64,000 bases of DNA from Brachypterus glaber (GCA_958510825.1 OY294049.1:26122986-26186985), one strand, 5' to 3'; numbered from the stretch's first letter, positions 24,701-35,399 are shown. Translations and numbers: made by a program. Notes: generated by a model not told the origin, from the letters alone.

Positions 24701-27505
24701 AAGAAAATAGGCAGATAATTAGCAAATACGTGGAAAATGCCAGCATGTGGAAGTTTCTAGGCAATCTCAATAATATATTTTACCTTTGAAAATATGATGA
24801 CAGATTTGTCAAGCCTCAGACGTATTTTTGGAAAAATATATCAAGAAAATCTAAAATATATAATTATAAAATATTTGTCGATGTACACAACCATGTTTCA
24901 ACATAATCAAGCAAAAACCTAAAAGCAAATAGGCAGATAATTAGCAAATACGTGGAAAATGCCAGCATGTGGAAGTTTCCCAAAGTTTAAATTTCTTTAT
25001 AGAACCACATGTAAGTAAATGATAATAAAGCCTTTTATGTAATATTTATCTTGTCTGTTCTTTAATTAATAGAGTATAATAAACTTAAAACGGCTAATTA
25101 AGTTAATATTTACGTAAGTAAAAAATAACCTTAATATACGTCAAAAAATTTGTCATAAAATTAGATTTTTAAAAGCCTTTTTCTTCGAAACTGGTCATTT
25201 AATTTGGCTGCAATTTTCCTAATTTAATGTTTACCCCCGAAATTAAAAAATATTAAAATTTGAGGCAGTTTGACTGAGGCCCAGGACCCCCCTATATGTG
25301 TGCCAGGTTCTTTAATTTGTTTATTAAAAAAGGGGATAATGTTTATTAAAAATTTACCCAGTTGTCGTTGTCCTAGAAGGCTCATTCGGGGCTCGTTTGT
25401 TTCGTTGAGACTTTTATTTTATAGTTAACATTATTACTTTAGCCTATTATGTAGTAAATTAAAGATCTCACACTCTTGTGCTGTTGTTTCGTAAGAAATC
25501 TTACCGATTAAAAGTTCGTTCATAATAATTTCTTGATGTTCATTCATAATTTGCAAGGTCTTGGTAAAATACAAGGAATAAACAATTTTTAGGGTCTCTT
25601 TCATTAATTATGTTACTCTGCTGGAAATTTTTAATTATTTGATGCATAATATTTATAGAATATTATGTTATTTTCTTATTTATACAAAATAAACAAAGCG
25701 GAAAAAAGATCAGGGCTACCAAATTTGTTTAGTTGGATAATGAATGAAACACAAGATATTATGAATGATGTTGGTATAACTGGTACACTCAGTGTCGTAG
25801 TATTTCAGTGTAGTAACTACACTGAAATACTACATAATAGGCTATAGTAATAATATGTATCTGTTTAGAGCAAATCGAATTTTCATTATTTTCACCTTCA
25901 AAATGGCCTCTGAAAAAGTGGGACATTTTAGAGTTATGTTTAAAAAAAAATACATTGCTCTAGCTCAAATAGGAGCAGAGATATTTTTTTTAATTCGTAA
26001 TTTGTTTATAAATATTAAGGGTTGAAATCAGTTAGTTCAACTGTCATTGAGTTTGAGAAAAAAAAAGTGTTTTTAAGGGTAAAATTTAATGTCAAATGGA
26101 CAGTAGCTGACGAGAGTCGAGGAGAGAGAAGCGTGAGTCATCACTACTGCGCGTCCAGAAAATTTATCTTGGCCACTTCAAATTTAATTTCGATCAAAAA
26201 TTCGTTGTTTCTTCGTTATTTGTGGACTGATTTCGTCGATTTTTTTTTAATCTGGGATAGCTGGATTAAATATACACAACTGTCATATTATTTGGTAAAG
26301 AGGCTCAGAAGGTTAATCTTTGTTTTTATTGAAATAAGATCATTTTTAAGTGAAAAAAATTGTTTCGCCGTATACTGCGCTTTTGCTGAATCCATTTTAC
26401 AGTACTGTATTACTGCATGGGGAGGTTTATTTAATAATGCATTAAAAGCACTACAGGTTGCACAGAATACAATTGTTAAGATTCTAATGCGCAGAAACCG
26501 CAGACACTCTACCGAACTCTTGTATAAAGAATCCGGTATCTTTAATATAAGGGAACTCTTTGCTTATAAATCATTGTTGTGGGTTTTCAATAATGAAATA
26601 AATACTATTAAAATAGAAAGTACTTCAACAAGAGGAACAACCGATAAAAATTTAAAAATACCCTTATATAAAGGAACATTTTGTCAAAGATCTATTTTTT
26701 ACTTGGGGCCTAAAATTTACAATCTTCTTCCTGTAGAAATTAAACATATTAAAAATGGAAAAAAATTAAAAAGCCAATTAAAGTTATATATAAAGCAACA
26801 CACTGAAAATATACAAACCCTCTTTTAAATTTAAATTTAAAATTTAAGATTTTAATTTCTAATTTTTGATCTTTAAGCCCTTGCAAAAATACGCAAAAAA
26901 ATGTTGAAATTTTTTGCAAGAATACAATGCTTTCAAAAATTTTAAATATTTTCAAAATGGGAAAGCAAAATTAAGGTCTATTTTTTTGCGGTGGAAGGCT
27001 TCTCTGTTAATAATAAATATCTTTATTCGTTTGTTTTTGAGATTTTTTCGCATTTTTAATTTAAAAGCCTATAAAAAACGTAGATATTTTAAATCCGTTT
27101 TTTTATTTGGCTTAGAGCACTATTAATAGAAAAACAATCCACGACAAAAAAATTATACTTAAATAATTTTTTTTACTACAACTATAGGCAAAAAAATACT
27201 GGGCACTATAACTCAAAAAAAAACGAGCTGATCAGGAAAAACGAAGCAAGGTTTCGAAAAGCATCCACTTTGAGTGTAGTGCAGTGTTATTAATTAATTA
27301 ATATTATTATTTTCTATGAGAAAGTATTCTTGCTCATTTGAGACGGATTTTTTTCATTTTAATATGTTATTTTTGATTTTTTTAGATGGATGCCAAATTC
27401 TTGAAAAACTTGAGATTTTCAAAAAGGCACAATTTGAGTACAAAGCAACAACTCAAACGTGCTGCTCAAAGAAAAACCATCAAAGAATCCAAGGCCAAGA
27501 AATAG
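21799..27505 (+). CDS. RpL29: 60S ribosomal protein L29 (eL29), three coding exons
   Basis: Small basic protein of the cytosolic large ribosomal subunit. Coding exons are 21799-21835, 21893-21957 and 27386-27505, together 74 codons including stop (73 residues). It begins [12 protein letters not shown] and continues through [14 protein letters not shown] and [14 protein letters not shown] to a basic tail ending TIKESKAKK, the hallmark eL29 layout and usual insect length. Junctions are CAAA/GTAAG, TTTTAG/GCCG, GGT/GTAAGTATT and TTTAG/ATGG. Intron 1 is 57 bp, but intron 2 is 5,428 bp because it holds a palindromic element, a 1.4-kb fold-back element, a MITE and a LINE remnant. The frame is intact. 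The last exon also appears as a separate 67-codon frame that does not show the gene. Confidence 0.95.
21958..22194 (+). other. 5' part of RpL29 intron 2, no element resolved
   Basis: Intron sequence after the GTAAGTATT donor. A G-rich block at about 22010-22150 has no recognised identity. Confidence 0.4.
22195..23412. mobile_element. Palindromic fold-back element in RpL29 intron 2
   Basis: The ends TTTTAAGGGGTGATTCTACA and its complement TGTAGAATCACCCCTTAAAA are perfect. The arms (to about 22680 and from about 22900) match over several hundred bp, with the family blocks TTAGACATATGTTTATA and ACTGATAAGGC. An asymmetric piece at about 22690-22892 bounded by TTTAACCTTTTT / GAAAAGGTTAAAG looks like a small insertion inside the loop. 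Non-coding. Confidence 0.8.
23915..25309. mobile_element. 1.4-kb fold-back element with duplicated arm segment
   Basis: Left AACCTGGCACACATATAGGG and right CCCTATATGTGTGCCAGGTT are complementary, and the arms stay complementary for roughly 600 bp. The right arm holds a direct duplication of about 220 bp: TAGGCAATCTCAATAATATA begins at about 24536 and again at about 24758. The loop contains GTTGCTAGGCAATCTCAATA and its partner. No coding frame. It lies inside RpL29 intron 2. Confidence 0.8.
25430..25854. mobile_element. MITE in RpL29 intron 2
   Basis: Terminal repeats ATTATTACTTTAGCCTATTA and TAATAGGCTATAGTAATAAT are near-perfect complements. Close to the right end is a perfect hairpin, TAGTATTTCAGTGTAGT / ACTACACTGAAATACTA. 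Non-coding. Confidence 0.65.
26022..26828 (+). pseudogene. LINE reverse-transcriptase C-terminal remnant in RpL29 intron 2
   Basis: The frame's last 150 residues or so resemble the region after the reverse transcriptase domain of jockey/CR1-type LINEs. Landmarks are [47 protein letters not shown], then [15 protein letters not shown] and a C-terminal [12 protein letters not shown]. The catalytic motifs (YxDD) are absent, so only the 3' end of the element is present. The first hundred or so residues are unlikely to belong to it. Same strand as RpL29. Confidence 0.75.
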
Positions 27506-27518
27506 AATGTAAAGTATA

Positions 27519-27524
27519 AATAAA
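27519..27524 (+). terminator. RpL29: Poly(A) signal of RpL29
   Basis: AATAAA 14 bp after the RpL29 stop codon, followed by a T-rich stretch, as expected for a short ribosomal-protein 3' UTR. Confidence 0.65.
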
Positions 27525-27570
27525 AAACCTAAAAAATGTTTTCATGTTTTATTTTTATTTAAAATTAAAC

Positions 27571-27660
27571 CTACAGGGTGTCGCAGAACTAACATACCTA
27601 ATTTTAAGGGTTGATTCTACATTTAAAAAAAAAATGTCCAAAAACGGGTTGTAAGAGTTA
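27571..27660. mobile_element. Solo terminus of a fold-back/mariner-like element
   Basis: TACAGGGTGTCGCAGAACTA leads into AATTTTAAGGGTTGATTCTACA and ATGTCCAAAAACGGGTTGTAAGAG. This is the outer layout of the palindromic family seen near 22195 and 56589, but the rest of the element is absent. Confidence 0.5.
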
Positions 27661-27671
27661 TAATTAAATTT

Positions 27672-29055
27672 TTGAAGTAAATAAACATTTAAAACTATAT
27701 TTTCTATTTTGCGACTCTTATAAGCTCATAATCACACGCATTTTGCGTGTTCTTATAGGTCCATAAGAGGACTCTACTTTTTTTTCTTTTGGGTTGGCAA
27801 CAGACGTTTTCCGTGCAAATGTCAATGTCGCTTTAAAGTTTAATTTTCTACAAAATTTTGTGTTTGGGTTATGTTTTACCGTGTTAACATTGTGGCTTGG
27901 TTACTTGCAGTGAAAAAGAGAAGAAATGACTATAAAATATATCAAAATAATATTCGTTCTTAGAATTTTAAACATGGCGAAAACTTTAATGCCAACCGGA
28001 AACAAAAATCCCTAAATCAGTCATCAATTTAAATGTAAGTTTTTTTTTAATTTTAGAGCAAAATAGAATAGAAAAAAATGTATGTAGCACTCGTTTCATA
28101 ACACGTTTTTAGCGCACTAGTGCTTTAGAAAACTCTCCACAAGCGGCTCGTTTTCTAAACTTGTACTCGTGCGCTAAAAACGTATGTTATGAAAATAGTA
28201 CTTTAATATACTATTTCAGTACATCTAGTGAAATGGGTCTGTCATATTGACGCTGTTATTACAAGGTACACTTGGAGAAAAAAATAATCATTAAAAAAAA
28301 TTAATTTTTCATTTCAAATTTTTTTTTCGTGTTCCAAATGACTCACTATGCAATAACAGCGTTGAAGTAAATAAACATTTAAAACTATATTTTCTATTTT
28401 GCGACTCTTATAAGCTCATAATCACACGCATTTTGCGTGTTCTTATAGGCCCATAAGAGGACTCTACTTTTTTTTCTTTTGGGTTGGCAACAGACGTTTT
28501 CCGTGCAAATGTCAATGTCGCTTTAAAGTTTAATTTTCTACAAAATTTTGTGTTTGGGTTATGTTTTACCGTGTTAACATTGTGGCTTGGTTACTTGCAG
28601 TGAAAAAGAGAAGAAATGACTATAAAATATATCAAAATAATATTCGTTCTTAGAATTTTAAACATGGCGAAAACTTTAATGCCAACCCGAAACAAAAATC
28701 CCTAAATCAGTCATCAATTTAAATGTAAGTTTTTTTTTTAATTTTAGAGCAAAATAGAATAGAAAAAAATGTATGTAGCACTCGTTTCATAACACGTTTT
28801 TAGCGCACTAGTGCTTTAGAAAACTCTCCACAAGCGGCTCGTTTTCTAAACTTGTACTCGTGCGCTAAAAACGTATGTTATGAAAATAGTACTTTAATAT
28901 ACTATTTCAGTACATCTAGTGAAATGGGTCTGTCATATTGACGCTGTTATTACAAGGTACACTTGGAGAAAAAAATAATCATTAAAAAAAATTAATTTTT
29001 CATTTCAAATTTTTTTTTCGTGTTCCAAATGACTCACTATGCAATAACAGCGTTG
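27672..29055. repeat. 690-bp tandem duplication between RpL29 and the C15orf61 homolog
   Basis: Two copies (27672-28361 and 28362 to about 29050) are offset by 690 bp and differ at only a few positions, for example AGGTCCAT versus AGGCCCAT and CAACCGGA versus CAACCCGA. Each contains a hairpin of the ACGTTTTTAGCGCACTAGTG type and starts and ends near CAATAACAGCGTTGA. No conserved coding frame is seen. This may be a real recent duplication or an assembly/haplotype artefact. Confidence 0.85.
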
Positions 29056-29143
29056 ATATGAAACTTAGTAAAACATAGTTTAAAGTGTCTTACTTTTAAA
29101 ATTCTAATTTTTGCTAGTGAATACCTCGATCCGAGCCCTGGTA

Positions 29144-32100
29144 CTAATACATTGAACCTTTATTTTCTCTATACAAAAAGTATATTTTAATATTTCCTTT
29201 ACTAGTTTTAACTATTTCTATATGTTTAATTAAAAATATAGCTGCTATTCCATACATTAGGCAGGGTATTCCTAAATTAAATACTTTAATAAATCTTAAA
29301 AGGGAGTCTTCCAAACTTAAATTTGCTTCTGGCCTTTTTGTGCAGTGATATTTTATATAGGGATAACATCCTGTTCTTAAAATGTGATAATTAGAATTTC
29401 CTACTTTCCAGTTAAAGTGAGATTTTCCCCATTGGTCATCCACTATGCTGTTATACTAAAATTAATAAAAATAAATCTATACAGGGTGTTTACTCAGGGT
29501 TGTGAAAAAGTACACTTTACACTTGAAATTGTCCACTGGTGGACAAAACTGGACAAAATCATAAATTATCCCTTATAATATCAAATGGTCACGGAAAAAA
29601 TTTTTATTAATCTTAGTAACCCTTTATATTATAGCATCGAGGTTTAGCATGTGATCTATGCTTTATAAGGCCTATCAGCCAATGGTGTATGCATGTAGTT
29701 ACTTCAACCAGGGGCGTCCGTAACGGGGGGTCTTATCACTTTTTTGGCCCAAACTTTTTTCTGCTTAACTTTTTTTGTGGATTTATTTTTAGAATAGTAT
29801 TACTCAGGTAAAAACACATAAAAAAGGTACTCTTGTTGTAATACCGTAGGACTAACTGTTTTCGATAAAAATAGAATAAAAGGCAAAATTAAACCTTCGT
29901 AGAACCAAAAATTAAACACTAAAATGTTAAAAATTTCAATAATGCAGGGTGATTCTACATAAAAAACTAAGAAAAAAAGTTTTTATACATGTAGGTCCAA
30001 AAATCGATTTTAAAGGTACCATGACCCTTTAAAATTTTTGGAGACCGTAACTCCCGTAGCATTGATTTTTGGAATTTCGTATATGAAAACTTTTTGTCTT
30101 AGTTTTTAGTGTACGGTAACTCTACACTATTGAAGTTTTGGTTTTCAACACTTTAGTCTTCAATTTTTCGTCCCCGAAACTTTTTAATTTTGCCTTTAAT
30201 TGTCTTTTTCTCGAAAACGGTTAATTCTAAAGTATTACAGCAAGAGGACCTTTTTAATGTCTTTTTACCTGAGGAATAGTATTCTAATAATAAACCCACA
30301 AAAAAATAAATAGAAAAAAGTTTGGGGCAAAAAAGTGATAAAACGACTCATTTCGCACGCCCCTGGTTTAAGTAACTGCATGCAAATACCATTGGCTGAT
30401 AGGCTTTATTAAGAATAGATTACATGCAAAACTTTGTTACTATAACACAAAGGGTTCCTAAGTAACTAAAAATCGTTTTTTGGAACCCCTTTGAAGGGGC
30501 GTAGCTCCCTTACGACTGGTTTTTGGACATATGTTTATAAGAACTTTTTTCTTATTTTGACCTCTAGGACACATCCTTAAAATATTTCACTTTCCTCACG
30601 GAACACCCTTTATAGTGCCCCGATGATGATAAAATGATTCATTTGATGAATACATGATGCTTAAGCTTTAAAATTATTTTTCCTAAAAATTTTCGTTAAA
30701 CAAAATAATTTTAGCAGGCGCAGCGCCATCGTAATTTTTTCGTGGGGTGGCGCGCCGACGCTCCCGGCTAAAATTTACACAAACACCGCCGCCGCACAAC
30801 TAGGTCTCTCATGCCATCCTATACTATTCTTATACACTTTGAATCCTAATCTGGCTTCAGAATTTGCCATTATACTCTGGTATTAAGAAAAATTGGCCTG
30901 GAAATATTAAAAATTATCATTCTTGGCCTTTTACTTTGATTTACCTTGGAACCAGACCAGATAAATATGGTGCCGATAAATTCAGCAGCTTAAATTTAGG
31001 CCTGTGTGATTTAGAAATCAAAAAGTTTGCTACTTTGTGTTTTTTGTTTATTTTAATAAGCTGTATAACTTATAAATTATAAGTTATGGAAAGGAAACCA
31101 CGCAACAAATTTAAGAAAAAAATCAATTTTTAAAATTTATTTTCAAACAAAACTTTTAAATTATTAGGTTAACTAACCTAAATTTTGTCACATATTTTTG
31201 GTATTCTTCGTTATGTTTTATGTTTTGGTTTACTTATGAGTATTTTTGAGTATTTTTTTAAATGTTTCTATATATAAATACGTATTTAATAAAAATAGTT
31301 ACGTGTTTTAAAATTTAATAACAAATATTATTTAATTTAATTTTGATTTTGTCCGTTTTTTTTAAATGTTTTTAAGTATAAATACGTATTTATTATTTAT
31401 TTAAAATTTAATATTTAATTTTATTTCGATTTTGTCCAATTTTGTCCAGAATTTGTGGAGAAAATCAGTTATCCGGTCCGCCAGAATTTGATTACTTCCG
31501 TCCAGTTTTGTCCACTCGGACAAAATCAAACAACCCTGTGTTTATTAAGTACGGTACGTAACTTTAGGGTGTAATTCCTTACCCAAAAATAAGAAAAAAA
31601 GTTCCTATAAACATACAGCCTGTTCCAGAACTCGCGTACCGAAATTTGAGGGTATATTAAAAACCCTCTGGAAAATATGAAAAAAATTAAAAAAAAATCC
31701 ATCTTCAATACTAATTAAAAAGGAAGCTATTTAATCTGACCAATCCTGTTGCTGATGTTAAATTACCTAAAAATTAGTTTTTCCCTACTTATTAGTAACT
31801 ATGGTTGCATTTTAATGGTTGACTCGTGCATTGTTTAAGACTTTCAACTTTAGAATCTTTTTAGGTTATTATATTTTGACAAAACCGACAGAGGCTATCA
31901 AATATTCTATTTTTATAGGGTCACTCCATCCGGCGGTGGTTTTATGATACCCGTCTTAGACGGCAGCAACAAACTGCCGCTGCAACTCCATTCAGCGCGC
32001 TGAATGTAGTGTTTTTTTTATTAGAAACTCAGATCTTTTAATTGATTTACTGGCTATAAATTCTTAATACAAATTAATAAAATAAAAATACAATAACTGA

Positions 32101-34415
32101 ATTCCTTGAATTAAAAAAACCATCTCTTTGAAACCCAGACTCATCCGTAAAAACAATGCTTTTTACAAAGTTTTCATTTTCTTGATGTTTCTGCCACAGC
32201 CATGTGAAAAATTCGACTCGTAAAGGATAGTCCTCCGGTGTCAAGCATTGTACTCGAGTGTAATGAAAGGGATGCATTTTTTCATCTTTTAGAATTCGTT
32301 GAACAGAGGTCTTAGACATATCAAGATTTCTAGCCACGATACTAAGGCTTGTTTCAGGTTCTTCTTCAAACGCCTGAATGACAGCTTCTTCATTATCAAC
32401 AGTTCTTGCAGTTCGCGGAGCGCCTCCAATCTCTTTTTTGTTTGGAGTTAAATTTCCAGAATTTCTTGCCCTTTGCACCAATCTTAAAATAACATTTCTG
32501 CTAGGCTGTTCTCTATTGGGAAAACGAATAGAATATTCTACAGATGTAGCTGAAGCACTCCGGCCACACTCGCCATATAAAATTAGCATTTCGCAATACT
32601 CTTCTGAAGTAAACATCATGAAAGTTTTGATATTTTTTTGACATTAATAAATATTTATGTCACATTAATCACCATGTCAACCTACAGAATATGTACCTGT
32701 AATATGTAATAATTAAATTTGCTTCCATAGCTACAAATGCAACCTTTAATGGTAATTTACAATCAGCAACAGTATTGGTCCACTTAAAGCGTTCTTATTT
32801 TTGAATTGAACGAAGATGGATTTTTTTTGAAATTTTTTTCATATTTTCCAGAGGGTTTTTAATATACCCTCAAATTTCGGTACGCGAGTTCTGGAACAGG
32901 CTGTATGTCCTAAAACGACTCAGAAGGGAGCAACGCCCCTTCAAATGGGGTTCCAAAAATTCGATTTTTATTTAATAACTTTGAAAGTATTTGTGCTATA
33001 GCAACGAGGTATTGCATGTGATCTACCTCTAATAAGGCCTATCAGCCAATGGTATTTGCATGTAGTTACTTTAACCAGGGGCGTCCGAAATGAGGGGCCT
33101 TATCACTTTTTTGCCCCAAACTTTTTCTGTGTAACTTTTTTGTGAATTTATAATCAGAATAGGATTCCTCAGGTAAAAACACATTAAAAAGGTACTCTTG
33201 TTGTAATACCGTAGGATAAACCGTTTTCGAGAAAAATTAATTTGAACGTGAAACTTGGCGTTTTGAGCACGAAAAATTAAATACTAAAATGTTGAAAACC
33301 AAAATTTTAATGACGCGAAAAAAAGTTTCTATACATATAGGTCCAAAAGTCGCTTTTAAAGCTACCATGGCCCTGTAAAAATGGAGTATTTTTAGGAGAC
33401 CATAACTCCTGTAGGATAGATTTATGGAAGTAATAATAATATAAAGTTTTTTCTTAGTTTTGAACCCAGCGTTATTGAAATTTTGGTTTTCAACATTTTG
33501 CTATTTTATTTTTCGGGAGTACCTTTTTTATGTATCTGTACCTGAGGAATACTATTCTGATAATAAATCCACAAAAAAGTTACTTAGAAAAAAGTTTGTG
33601 GCAAAAAAGTAATAAGGCCCCCCATTTCGGACGCCTCTGGTTAAAGTAACTACATGCAAATACCATTGGCTGATAGGCCTTATTAGAGCTCTATCTAGAT
33701 AGATCACATGCAATACCTCGTTGATATAACACAAAGAGTTCCTGAGTTATTAAATACAAATCAAATTTTTGGAACCCCATTTGAAGGGGCGTAGCTCCCT
33801 TATTTCGATTTAGATTATATGTTTATAGGAACTTTTTTTCTAATACTTGGGTAAGGAATTACACCCTGAAGTTACGTACCGTACTTAGTAAACACCAGGT
33901 ATTTTTTTTTTCAAAAAAATGAAAATTAGTCAAAAAAAATATTTTTTTTTTCACGAGAAACTTACGTTTCTCGACGTTTTATTTTTATGTAAAAAAAAAC
34001 TGATTTCCGCCAAAAAAAAATTCTGTCTAGGAAGGGTTTGTGTCCACGATAACTGGCTAACGCTTTAATACTACTCTTTTAAAGATTTTTTTTCACCGAT
34101 GTTTCGAAATTGGTTTTAATTTCTAAAAACGAAAAAAATAAAAAACTGTTTGGAACAAAATTTTGTTTAAATATCCTCTTTTCAAATTTGAACCTTTGTT
34201 GTTGGAAAAAAATTGAAAAATAAACAGGATTATTTTTTAATCTATAACGTGGGAAAAGTATTATTTTTCGTGGCAGAGTAGTTTTTTTTGCTTACTTTTA
34301 TAAAATACGAAGTCCAAGGAGGCTCATTACATTGCTTTATATAATCTGTAAGGACCTCGGAAGCCATAGGTCTTTGTAAAATCTTTGTTGAAAATTTCCT
34401 CGCAGAAAGCAGCAT
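29144..34415 (-). CDS. C15orf61-family conserved protein, two coding exons
   Basis: Coding exons on the minus strand are 34415-34296 and 29455-29144, giving 143 residues. The donor is ATAAAA/GTAAGC, the acceptor TTTTAG/TATAAC, phase 0. Exon 1 starts MLLSARKFSTKILQ, which looks like a mitochondrial or signal-type N-terminus, then MASEVLTDYI and PPWTSYFIK. Exon 2 carries DDQWGKSHFNW, NYHILRTGCYPYIKYHC, FNLGIPCLMYGIAAIF (a likely membrane segment) and ends YRENKGSMY. This order matches remembered human C15orf61 (157 aa; ASEVLTRH.., HWTSF, ..QFGLSHFNW, YHVLRTGCFPFIKYHC, ..GAMY). Function is unknown. The 4.84-kb intron contains fold-back elements and a mariner-like insertion. I chose the ATG at 34415 because the upstream in-frame extension begins with TTG. 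Confidence 0.85.
29496..29589. other. Start of the C15orf61-homolog intron with fragmentary repeat ends
   Basis: Contains CAGGGTTGTGAAAAAGTACA and GTGGACAAAACTGGACAAAA. Similar inverted pieces (CCAGTTTTGTCCACTCGGAC, ACAACCCTG) occur at about 31500-31538, suggesting both are the ends of one larger, partly overwritten element. Confidence 0.35.
29590..30612. mobile_element. Palindromic fold-back element, left end shortened
   Basis: The arms pair TTTGGCCCAAACTTTTTTCT with AGTTTGGGGCAAAAAAGTGA. The right end carries the family block GGGGCGTAGCTCCCTTACGA and CATATGTTTATAAGAAC. The left outer segment is missing or replaced. Non-coding; inside the intron of the C15orf61 homolog. Confidence 0.7.
30613..31534. 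other. Intron DNA of the C15orf61 homolog, no gene seen
   Basis: A GC-rich island (about 30715-30810, with GGGTGGCGCGCCGACGCTCC) sits in AT-rich DNA; its origin is unknown. The 72-codon plus frame at 30864-31082 has no family features. Confidence 0.35.
31616..32903 (-). mobile_element. Mariner-like transposon, internally deleted, TA duplication
   Basis: Near-perfect inverted ends begin CAGCCTGTTCCAGAACTCGC and extend through GTACCGAAATTTGAGGGTAT and ACCCTCTGGAAAATATGAAA (over 75 bp). TA duplications sit at 31614-31615 and 32904-32905. It carries a truncated transposase. Non-autonomous relatives with the same ends lie at 19118-19816 and ending at 13249. Confidence 0.88.
32074..32619 (-). pseudogene. 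Truncated DUF4817-type mariner/Tc1-like transposase
   Basis: The 181-codon frame starts at an ATG-ATG pair. Residues about 3-55 (FTSEEYCEMLILYGECG, then RFPNREQPSRNV) look like the DUF4817 N-terminal DNA-binding region found on many insect IS630/Tc1/mariner transposases. Residues about 85-115 form a second helix-turn-helix (SIVARNLDMSKTSVQRILK). VFTDESGF holds the first catalytic aspartate of the DDE/D triad. The frame then ends within about 15 residues, so the second and third acidic residues are missing. It cannot encode an active enzyme. Probable full length is about twice this. Confidence 0.85.
33900..34295 (-). other. 5' part of the C15orf61-homolog intron, homopolymer-rich
   Basis: Poly(T)/poly(A) runs and a diverged dispersed motif (GTGTCCACGATAACT near 34040). 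No exon or element with clear ends. Confidence 0.35.
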
Positions 34416-35353
34416 TTTTGAGATGTATCCTAAATAATACAAACAAAATAAAACCTTGTTATTTTTGTAAACGTAGATACCCCTAAATTAAAATTTTTGG
34501 TTTATCTAATTTTTGAATTCGCGCCATTCTCACCCAATGAAATTGCTCGTGGTAGTTCTAATGTCCCATATCAAGTAATTTGATTGGATAGCGCGTAATG
34601 TTGGCGACAGCAATCGAAAAAAGTGAGGTTATGTTGATGAATCTGTCATTTTGACAACTGCTGCCAAAATTGCGGTCAATATATTTTTTTATATAAAAAT
34701 TGTAATAGTTACAACAAAAGTCTGCTTTCCATCCGAATTTTCCGTGATATTGTTTACAAAAGACAATTTTCTACTTTAAAATGGAATCTACCTTTAAAAA
34801 TCGGCAAATGGTGAATGCGCATCCGTCTGCGAAGTATTGTTTATCGCTATAATTTTTATCAATAAGTATTATTTAAACAATTAACGACGGTGGGAAATAG
34901 GCTTGAAACAATTTCTATTCCTTAGCACTCTGCATAATATTATAAAAACAGTTGCAAATAACAGTACGGTTGATTCTATTGTTCGATGACGTCACGAAAC
35001 TGAAGAAACATGGCTGTTTGGTGTAACAAGTGTCAAAACATGGACACTCCTTAGAATTACAATAAAGGTCCTTAATTATTGTATTTTTAAATGAGTGAAG
35101 TGAGTTAGTGCACAACAAAGTGTGTAAACAATCGTTTGTGAAAAAAATCTACAAAAAGTATTGATTTTCCAGGTAGCTAGTTTGTTTTGAGTGTTTGTAG
35201 CTGTTGTCTACAATAAGGATGTTTGTATTCCTGTTTAGTGTATTTCGCGAATGTATTGTTAAATCAACAATTTGACATTAAATATAGTCGCATATTTATT
35301 ATTAGAGGTCATAGAAAATAGTTTGAAATTATGGGACAATTTAAGTGCTAAAC
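34416..35353. promoter_or_regulatory. Divergent promoter region between C15orf61 homolog and unknown gene
   Basis: The interval between the minus-strand start at 34415 and the plus-strand ATG at 35354 must hold the promoter of the former and probably that of the latter. It is less AT-biased than its surroundings at about 34510-35000 and free of recognised transposons. A short upstream frame (ATG at about 35332, 6 codons) precedes the 35354 start. Core elements cannot be assigned by eye. Confidence 0.4.
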
Positions 35354-35399
35354 ATGGAAAAACTTGTAGAACATGCAATGTTGCTGCCTATTTCTTCAG
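35354..35399 (+). CDS. Candidate first coding exon of an unidentified gene
   Basis: AAAC-ATG opens MEKLVEHAMLLPISS and ends in a strong donor, TTCAG/GTAAGTAAAA, with phase 1. The exon is only 46 nt and I do not recognise the protein. Support comes from the good start context, the consensus donor and its position opposite a divergent gene. No second exon was found downstream before the retrotransposon nest at 38 kb, so the rest probably lies outside the window. It could be chance. Confidence 0.35.

Larger units (their letters stand above)
31535..33899. mobile_element. Palindromic fold-back element split by a mariner-like insertion
   Basis: Outer ends CCTGTGTTTATTAAGTACGG and CCGTACTTAGTAAACACCAGG pair, followed by GTAATTCCTTACCC / GGGTAAGGAATTAC. 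The interior has family blocks CTTATCACTTTTTTGCCCC and GGGGCGTAGCTCCCTTA. Position 31613-31615 is interrupted by the 1.29-kb mariner-like element, whose removal rejoins the family's ACATATG block. The host copy would be about 1.08 kb. Lies in the intron of the C15orf61 homolog. Confidence 0.75.

Noticed and set aside
34915..35118. 67-codon minus frame in the divergent promoter
   Set aside because: No recognised motif, and it overlaps the region expected to hold transcription starts.
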